Assembly: GCA_014218235.1 (NCBI GenBank)
Contig: CM024753.1
Location: 189,262,348-189,326,347 of the forward strand
Direction: 5' to 3'
Length of the DNA stretch: 64,000 nucleotides
Source of the DNA: Colocasia esculenta
Taxonomy: Eukaryota > Streptophyta > Magnoliopsida > Alismatales > Araceae
In this document: positions 57,971-64,000 of the stretch, piece by piece
Layout: each line of letters begins with the position of its first letter
Numbering within the stretch: position 1 is the first letter of the stretch
The notes under the pieces: model-generated
Seen by the model: the letters and a program-made list of their open reading frames with translations, nothing else
Told to the model about the DNA's origin: nothing
Database searches by the model: none
Made by a program: the position numbers and the translations under genes

Positions 57971-58395
57971 TTGATTTTGATTTTTTTATTGGTCATTTGA
58001 TTTGCCTATTTTTGGACATTCTCTTATGACAGAGTGCTTTGGGTTGGTTTCCTTGCCCAGACTACCTCTACTACCCATACTTTGGCCGAGTAAGAGGAGA
58101 AATGGACTTTTGTGCTTTTCAGGCATGGTTGTGATGGTGACGGTGTCTACCGGGGCAAATCGGCTTTGGGCGCCGTGAAGTGTGTGTAAAGTGCCCATGC
58201 TAGGGGCAAACCCTAATGACCTGGGAGGGAATTTTGGACTCCTGGCGCGGAGTCCTCATAAGCAAAGTGCTGCGATAGCAGGGCAATACTGGATATTCAT
58301 TTTTTTAATTATTTTTTGTTGTTTGAAGGAGGATGAATGCCCTGTGTCGGGGCGAGACTCAGAGGTCTAGAAGAATTTACAATGTTATTTGGAAA

Positions 58396-60660
58396 TTAAA
58401 AAGATAAGTGGGGGCTAAAGCCCCGAAAATAGTGAGAGAAAGGTCGGATGACCTGATTGAAAATGGAAGGGAGAGAATTACAGAGAGACTTTGGAGACTC
58501 CAGCGGGGCCGAAGGAATTTGGAGAAGGAGGGCGTGGTGCCCTGAAAGAGGGAAAGAATCCGGCGGGGCCGGAGAGGAGAAGGGAACAAGCGGACCGCGA
58601 GGGGCCAAAGAGGGAGGTGCACCTCGTGGGGTGCAAGATGGAAGGGTGCCGCGTGGAGCACAAGAGGGAGATGTGCCTTGTGGGGCACAGAAAGAAGATG
58701 TGCCGCGTGGGGCACGGGAAAGAGATGTGCCTCGTAGGGCACAGGAAGGAGATGTGCCACGTGGGGCACTGGAGGGAGATGCGCCTCGTGGGGCACAAAA
58801 AAGAGTTGTGCCACGTGGGGGACTGGAGGGAGATGTGCCTCGTGGGGCACGAAGTGGAGATGTACAAAAAGGGGCGCGATGCCCAGTGTAAGAGAATGAA
58901 TCATCATAAAAAAAATGAAAATAAAAGGCCTCCTGTGGGGAGGGAATGTGGAGAATCCACGGGAAGGTGCCAAGAAGCACAAAAGACGATTGACATGAAA
59001 ATGAAAAAGATGGAGGCCCCTTGGTCTTTTGCCTTGCTCGGCTATTGCGGTTCTGCTTGGGAATTGGCATTTTGACCCTCAGGTACTTCCTCTCATAATG
59101 TGCCCAGCGAGCAGATGGTCTTGCTCTTCTCGGAGGGGTTGAACGGCTCTCAATGATTGGGGGGTTGTTGACTTCCGTCGGAGTTCTAAATGACAGTGGC
59201 AACTCCCTAGGAATGTAGTTGAATGAAATGGTGGGGAGTTCCATTGGTGGTGGAGTTGGAAGCAACAAAGAGGGGACCGTGCCCAAAGATTGTATAGCGT
59301 GTGATATAGAGGGGGTCACGACCCCTTGAGTAATTGATTGTGCCAATGATTTAGCCTTGGAATGTGTAAGCACAATCTGAATGGTTGACCCCTTCACTAG
59401 AGTGGGAAGGTTCACAACAACGGTGTGAGGGGTCATGAGAACTTGGAGGGTTTGATTCCATATGAGTATTTTAAAATGGGTGCGGTTGGCAACCAGAATG
59501 ATTGGCATTAATTTAGAAGGCCTCTTGACGGCCATGATTGGAGGGGAGGACTTCCACTCAGTGAATTTACCCGGTATGGAAACAATGACCGGCATGCGAG
59601 GAATGCAATCTTGAATTTTGAAAAGCATGCCCAGTCCCGGGGATTCCTTCTTTTGCTGACGCTTGCGGCTCTTCAAAGGAATGCACCTGCTCCGTTGGAT
59701 GGGGGTGGATGTGGATGGAGTGGATGGCTGTATGGCCAGTGGAGGCGCGATGGGTATGAAGGGGAAGATTTGCTCGAGTTCGGTTGCCAATGGTGCTGGC
59801 GTAGTGGAAGGTGTAACGGGTGGTGTAATGGAAGGTGGAGGCTTAATAATGAAAGGTTTAATGGTAATGGATGACAATGGGGGAGGTGTAGGTAAATGGC
59901 GCACGAACATGACCTCGGAAGGTTCATCGTCGTAACACCAAGTGGTTTCACAAATGGGTTGGGTGTTGGCAACCTCGTCCCGAGCAACAGGCTGTGGTGG
60001 GGGTATGGGAGCTGGCATGGGTGCCGGAGCAGGTGCAATGTAGGGCACAGGAGCTTCTTCGTACATGGGGGCATCGTAAGGCTCGGTTGGAGATTGTTGG
60101 GTTTGAGGAGGACGAATCAGTGGACGCCTGGGCGGAGGCATGTTGTGGTAGATGGGAGTTTGTGGAGGTATATATGGGGTGGATGTTGTAGGGTGGCGAG
60201 GTGGATGGTGGATGGCGTCCACTGATTCGTTCTTTCTCTGATTAATTTGATGAAAAAGATCTACGATCGGGGAGTCCATTAAATCTATCTGGATGTAACG
60301 CCCCCGCTCGTAGAGCTCTTCCATGGAATCAATTTGGTTCATGGTCAGGATGTGCTTGAACCTCGGAGTAGAGTTGGAAATGATTATTTTGATTTGCTCT
60401 AACTCCGAGAGCACATGCTGCAGGCGGGTGGCCATTGACCTCCAATGGTCAGCAAATTGTACAAATTCCTCGTTGGCCCTCATCTTCTCAGATGCTAGAT
60501 CCGTGATAGAGAGATAGGGGCTGATGCGGTCTTTGTACCTCTGAAGGAATTTTTTGTGCAGTGGGCGAAAATCTCCTACCTCACTTGGTTCTAAGGAGTA
60601 GAACCATTCAAGTGTAGGGCCGTCAAGAGATTTTCTAAAAAGGAATGCTAGAGTGATTGG
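58396..60660 (-). CDS. Tat/Ogre-like retrotransposon gag, 5'-truncated, uninterrupted
   Basis: About 755 codons are open on the minus strand without a stop. The first ~120 residues are a retrotransposon gag domain (TLEWFYSLEPSEVGDFRPLHKKFLQRYKDRISPYLSITDL..., FADHWRSMATRL), similar to gypsy elements of the Tat/Ogre group. A proline-rich linker follows (about 150-320), then a segment with repeated valine/isoleucine strands (about 345-440), a basic stretch (RRARPSARWAHYERKY, about 520) and a C-terminal part with tandem 9-residue repeats of the APRGTSPSC type. I see no CCHC knuckle and no protease, so the frame after about residue 550 may be a chance extension through a minisatellite. The true start codon lies beyond the insertion at 60661. 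Confidence 0.65.
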   Translation of the reverse strand, partial: PITLAFLFRKSLDGPTLEWFYSLEPSEVGDFRPLHKKFLQRYKDRISPYLSITDLASEKMRANEEFVQFADHWRSMATRLQHVLSELEQIKIIISNSTPRFKHILTMNQIDSMEELYERGRYIQIDLMDSPIVDLFHQINQRKNESVDAIHHPPRHPTTSTPYIPPQTPIYHNMPPPRRPLIRPPQTQQSPTEPYDAPMYEEAPVPYIAPAPAPMPAPIPPPQPVARDEVANTQPICETTWCYDDEPSEVMFVRHLPTPPPLSSITIKPFIIKPPPSITPPVTPSTTPAPLATELEQIFPFIPIAPPLAIQPSTPSTSTPIQRSRCIPLKSRKRQQKKESPGLGMLFKIQDCIPRMPVIVSIPGKFTEWKSSPPIMAVKRPSKLMPIILVANRTHFKILIWNQTLQVLMTPHTVVVNLPTLVKGSTIQIVLTHSKAKSLAQSITQGVVTPSISHAIQSLGTVPSLLLPTPPPMELPTISFNYIPRELPLSFRTPTEVNNPPIIESRSTPPRRARPSARWAHYERKYLRVKMPIPKQNRNSRARQKTKGPPSFSFSCQSSFVLLGTFPWILHIPSPQEAFYFHFFYDDSFSYTGHRAPFCTSPLRAPRGTSPSSPPRGTTLFCAPRGASPSSAPRGTSPSCALRGTSLSRAPRGTSSFCAPQGTSPSCAPRGTLPSCTPRGAPPSLAPRGPLVPFSSPAPPDSFPLSGHHALLLQIPSAPLESPKSLCNSLPSIFNQVIRPFSHYFRGFSPHLSF
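58616..58868 (-). repeat. 27-bp coding minisatellite in the gag frame
   Basis: About nine units with a GTGCCnCGTGGGGCAC palindromic core and a variable AGGAAGGAGAT tail. Each encodes nine residues (APRGTSPSC type) on the minus strand; length is a multiple of three throughout, so the frame survives. Confidence 0.9.
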
Positions 60661-61149
60661 TGATAACTGCAAAATTTTTCGTGTTAAATTTCATACATGT
60701 AGTTGAGTTTAGACATCCTTTGTCTATAAATAATGTGCATTTTGATTTTAATTTTCATTTCATCCATGAATAGATTTTTGAGCATATTAGTTGATAATGG
60801 GTTAGAATACACATGTTAGATTTTCATTTAATAATAAGTCATTTCTTTCATATTGACTAATCAAATTCATTTTTGGAAATAAAAGATCTATTGTAAATAA
60901 ATATTGTATATAAATAATTCTTGTCACAATAATATTTTGTGAATGTCTTTTAAGTAGTAGGTAGGTATAAATTTGAAAATAAATAATATTTTTTTACCCC
61001 CACCCAATCCCATTAAATAAATAAACATTTTTTTAATCATCTCACCAGAACTGGCCACGTACCCCACTTAACCCCTTCTTTACCCTTCTTGTCTTCCTCA
61101 CCAGTTGAATGGAAGCAGCTGGAAGCTGTTGGAAGCAGGGGGTGTGCTG

Positions 61150-61605
61150 CTCAGCTCGTGTGAAGATGGAGGCATTTTGTGAGGAGCTGGGCGGCCAGAG
61201 CTGGTGTGCTGATGGAGCCCGGGCGGATGGGGCTGGCGATGGAGGTGTGAAGGCTGGTGGCTAAATCCAGGGGCGTGCGGCCGAGCTTGGGGCGAGGATG
61301 GTGCAGAGCTGGGGCACGCGCGAAGGAGCTCGTGCATGTGAAAGCGCCCAGGCAAGAAGACTCCAGAAGAAGGGCTGGGGCGGATGGCAATCGTGCGCGA
61401 TGGACCTCTGGCGGGCGCGTGAAGCTGTGCGGGATGGCGGTGGACGTATGAAGCTGGAGGCCGACCGTGCGGAGCTGTTGCGCAGCGGCTTGAGGCGGGA
61501 AGTGAAGCTGCTCGGGCGTGTGCAGCTGGCAGTGCGTGCGAGCTCAGGCAATGTGGGCGGTGCGCGATTTGGGGCGTGTGAAGCATCCGGCGGAGCTCGT
61601 GTGTG
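61150..61605 (+). repeat. GC-rich GTGnnGAGCTG motif array upstream of the LTR TATA box
   Basis: About 20 loose copies of GTG(C/T)GGAGCTG, GTGAAGCTG or CAGCTCGTGTGAAG at 15-40-bp spacing. Long frames on both strands here reflect the composition, not genes. Confidence 0.6.
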
Positions 61606-61827
61606 AGGGGCTCTGGCACCTATTTAAGGACCCCAAGGTCCTCAGAAGCGGGGAGTTCGGTTGCTGTGAGGGGAATCGAAATTTTTTCCTGTCTTCTGTA
61701 GGCTGTTGGGCACGGGAGGTCTGGTTTTCTCTTTTCTTCTGTAAGGGGTTCGACATCTGAAAAGAACTGTGAGAGATTCCAGAGGGTTTTGGGGTCTGGG
61801 TTTTCGGCTTTGTTCTTTGTTCTTCAC

Positions 61828-61965
61828 CTAGAGTTCTTCCTTTCCTTTGTGCAATTTTCTGAGTTCGACAGTTCTTCCTTTCTTTTGTGCAATTTTCTGA
61901 GTTCAACAGTTCTTTCTTTCTTCTGTGCAATTTTCAGAGATAGACCGATTTCTTTCTTTTCTTCT
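61828..61965 (+). repeat. ~42-bp tandem repeat in the Athila-like LTR
   Basis: Three copies of TCTTTTGTGCAATTTTCTGAG followed by TTC(G/A)ACAGTTCTTCC-type sequence, with a fourth diverged copy. Confidence 0.85.
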
Positions 61966-62683
61966 GTGCAAATTGTTGAGAGATCGATCCAGGGGCAATT
62001 TATTTCCATTTCTACTGTGTCTAGTGAGATCAATCCAGTGGAGTTCTTCCTTTCTTCTACGTTGGATAAATCGATCCAGTGGGCTTCTTATGTTCTTCTG
62101 AAGGGCGATTGCGCAAGAGAACGACGCAGAGGTGTGCACTACAGAGATTGCTCGGCATCTGGGATCTGGACCATCAGAGGTCTGTGCATTGTGGAGCTCT
62201 CGGAGGTAGCAAAGAGCAAATAGGATTTGAGAGATCCGAGAGCTGGGATTCTCTTGATGTTCTTCTTGAGATTTTTATGGTGTTCTTATTCTTTCTGTGG
62301 AAGAATGATTGGCTTGGTCTGTGGAAGAATGATTGGCTTGGTCTGTTATTAAGAGTTCTCAGCTTAGTTTTAATGTTTTGAGAATTTAAATTTTGTAATA
62401 GTTCATTTGAATGTGATATAGAAAGATTCTAATCGCACTGGAACTTTTAGTGAACTGAATGGATTCACACCAAATTTTACTGTGGGATCACTCTAGTTTC
62501 AAGTCAAAGTAGTTTAAATCAAACTTTATTCAGTCTTCCTGTGGAAATGACCTGTTCTCACCACCTTGCTAGTTCTTTTTTCTATTTTAAATTTGTGAGA
62601 CAGAGTAGAGAAGGTGAGCATTTTGACATGTACAACAAACTCTAGACAACGAAAGTGTACAGTCAACAATGCCTCGTTCATCT

Positions 62684-62701
62684 TGGCGCCGTTGCCGGGA
62701 A
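62684..62701 (+). other. Primer-binding site, tRNA-Asp
   Basis: TGGCGCCGTTGCCGGGAA, 15 bases after the LTR end; matches the complement of the plant tRNA-Asp 3' end except near its last bases. Confidence 0.8.
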
Positions 62702-62921
62702 GGCATTAGAGTTTGATTTAAATCTGCTTTCATTTGATTTTATTTGCATTGTGCTTTCTATTGACTTGTTATTAGGCTTCTCATTTTAGATTTGCACATA
62801 GGTGGAACATGGAGATTGGGCTTGACATTTGAGCCCACTGGAGAGGAGAGCTTGCTGATTTCTTTTTGCATTTTCCTTTAATTCAGAATTTTAGATAGAA
62901 GAGTGTGAGTGAAACTTATAG

Positions 62922-63809
62922 TGAGGTTTTCATGTAGCGATCCCACGCGGGACCCTCGCGCCTGCTGAGGGAACTTCCTCCGATGTCCCTCGCGGGAGTC
63001 TCGCGCTTCCATGTGCGATTCGCGCCGCTGCTGGCATTGCGCCAGCGGCCTGCCCAGTTGGCCCTTGCAGGAGCGACGAGATTTTTTACGCCAGACTAGG
63101 TGGGATCTCTGAGGAAGGCTTTCATGATGTGCCCCGGACTTCTAGTGGAGATGCGGGCGGTGCCAACAAGTCGGGTGGTAACAGTGGGATTATCGCACAG
63201 GAGAACGGGGTACGTGGGATCATCATAGTAGAAGAGGAAGGGGTCCCTGCTGGCAGTGCGGAGGTCTCCGCTGGCAGTGGGAGATCTCTGCTCCCAAAGG
63301 CAGCTACTGTTTGACTTATTGGGCCATCTTCACTGCAAGGATTTTCTCCAGATGATGGGCTACCGCTGGGCCCAATATCGGCGCCTTTTTCTGCTCTTGA
63401 GGAAACAGTCACTTGTAACATGGCTAGCGTACAACATCCTTCTAAGGCTGAGGGAATCATACATAGGGAGGATAACCCTCTCAATTCTGCTCTGGTTATT
63501 TCTTCCATGAACGTTGAGGTCCCCATCTCTGGTCAGGTAAATACTCCCATGACATTTGCTCAAGTGGTGCGCCAATCCCCAGCTACTCAGGGAAAGGACT
63601 CTTCAAATTCCAATTCCGGTGGGTCAACTTCTGGTCGAAGAATATCACGTCCATCTTGCAAAGGGGGTGTTAGAATCTGTCTCCCGAACGTCCGAGAATG
63701 TTCTCCGAGCCCATTACATCCGATTGATGCCACTAATATGCCAGTAAACTCTCCAATGTTAGATATGCGTATGAAGGCTCTGGTCGTAGCTGAACTTGCT
63801 AAAGCGTAG
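62922..63809 (+). pseudogene. Unrecognised degenerate ORF, possibly LINE ORF1 or a retroelement gag
   Basis: One frame stays open from about 62922 to 63809 except for a TGA at 63312-63314. The first part is GC-rich (TLAPAEGTSSDVPRGSLALPCAIRAAAG, then YARLGGISEEGFHDVPRTSSGDAGG). The second begins at an internal ATG (63420) and contains NTPMTFAQVVRQSPATQ, which faintly resembles the SFASVV-type motif in plant LINE ORF1 proteins. After TAG at 63807 a further 50 codons of the same frame stay open (MPGYRFDQEMSDMESDEDNME...). I do not recognise the family. Confidence 0.35.
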
Positions 63810-64000
63810 AACATATTCATGCCTGGTTATCGATTTGATCAAGAGATGTCTGACATGGAATCGGATGAAGACAATATGGAGCGATGTTCGCGACGTCCAG
63901 GCTTACGTCCTCGGGCAGTTCTTCGGCGAACTCATTCATGGGATAGGTCTTCCTTGGAGTTTTAGATTGGTCTTATTCGGTTTGGTTTTATGTACTTGAT
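63810..64000 (+). other. Window end, continuation of the unrecognised ORF region
   Basis: The acidic SDMESDEDNMERCSRR segment continues in the same frame to a TAG near 63965. Whatever follows lies outside the window. Confidence 0.3.

Larger units (their letters stand above)
54401..60660 (-). mobile_element. Minus-strand Tat/Ogre-like gypsy element, gag plus LTR-like region, no pol seen
   Basis: A long gag frame (60660-58396, minus) is followed downstream on the same strand by ~4 kb without pol motifs. That stretch contains a minus-strand TATA box (55171-55179) preceded by a mini-palindrome array, which looks like a 3' LTR. The gag start is cut off at 60660 by the Athila-like LTR. Boundaries near 54400 are approximate. 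Lack of pol suggests a non-autonomous element or an internal deletion. Confidence 0.6.
60661..62668 (+). repeat. 5' LTR of the Athila-like element
   Basis: About 2.0 kb with TG...CA ends. AT-rich in its first 500 bp, then a GC-rich motif array (61150-61605), a TATA-like CTATTTAAGG near 61619, and a pyrimidine-rich R/U5 with tandem units. Confidence 0.75.
60661..62930 (+). mobile_element. Athila-like gypsy element: 5' LTR, primer site and leader
   Basis: The LTR begins TGATAACTGCAAAA at the exact point where the minus-strand gag is cut, and ends near 62668 (AGTCAACA). The primer site TGGCGCCGTTGCCGGGAA at 62684-62701 is complementary to the 3' end of plant tRNA-Asp, typical of the Athila group. 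About 230 bp of leader follow before unrelated GC-rich sequence starts near 62935. Confidence 0.78.

Noticed and set aside
58457..59075. Plus-strand frames opposite the gag minisatellite
   Set aside because: Generated by the same 27-bp repeat on the other strand; only the minus strand continues into a gag domain.
61098..61619. A 173-codon minus-strand frame in the Athila-like LTR
   Set aside because: Composition-driven frame within the GC-rich U3 array, with no motif and opposite to the LTR's direction of transcription.

Overview
The window is nuclear DNA of a flowering plant, probably a monocot. The two cellular genes are GC-rich with long uninterrupted exons, and about two thirds of the sequence is transposable elements of plant families. 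I see no rRNA, tRNA or CRISPR.

Layout. 1-4.8 kb: AT-rich intergenic DNA with a Tourist-like MITE, a mini-CACTA element and a C-rich low-complexity block. 5.35-7.37 kb: an OCTOPUS/UPF0503-family gene (+) with a probable 3'-UTR intron. 8.94-25.41 kb: one large Mutator-like element (MULE) with ~360-bp terminal inverted repeats and a near-perfect 9-bp target duplication. It carries a broken transposase gene (-), a divergent multi-exon Ulp1/C48 protease gene (+), a small proline-rich ORF (-) and several tandem arrays. A Ty3-gypsy chromovirus (9.81-18.18 kb) sits inside its transposase gene, and a later deletion removed the middle of the transposase together with most of the 5' LTR. 26.46-27.21 kb: an intact intronless gene for 20S proteasome subunit alpha type-4. 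27-38 kb: mostly unrecognised intergenic DNA with a 1.4-kb foldback element, a 5'-truncated LINE and a second MITE.

38-64 kb is a nest of LTR retrotransposons. There is a solo copia-type LTR with TSD GAGAA; a decayed LTR on either side of it; a gag-only copia element (43.70-49.66 kb); a minus-strand gypsy LTR and integrase end (49.66-54.4 kb) holding another solo LTR with TSD TCGCC; a minus-strand Tat/Ogre-like gag element (54.4-60.66 kb); an Athila-like LTR and tRNA-Asp primer site (60.66-62.9 kb); and an unrecognised degenerate ORF to about 63.8 kb.

Two patterns cut across families. First, LTRs of different lineages carry arrays of short, often palindromic motifs between the LTR start and the TATA-like box, and the motif differs between families. 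Second, the tandem arrays in the MULE share a TTACAG core, which is also what a 3' splice site looks like. The only clearly functional host genes are the OCTOPUS-like gene and the proteasome gene, and nothing links their functions. The longest intact transposon frame is the minus-strand gag at 58.4-60.66 kb.
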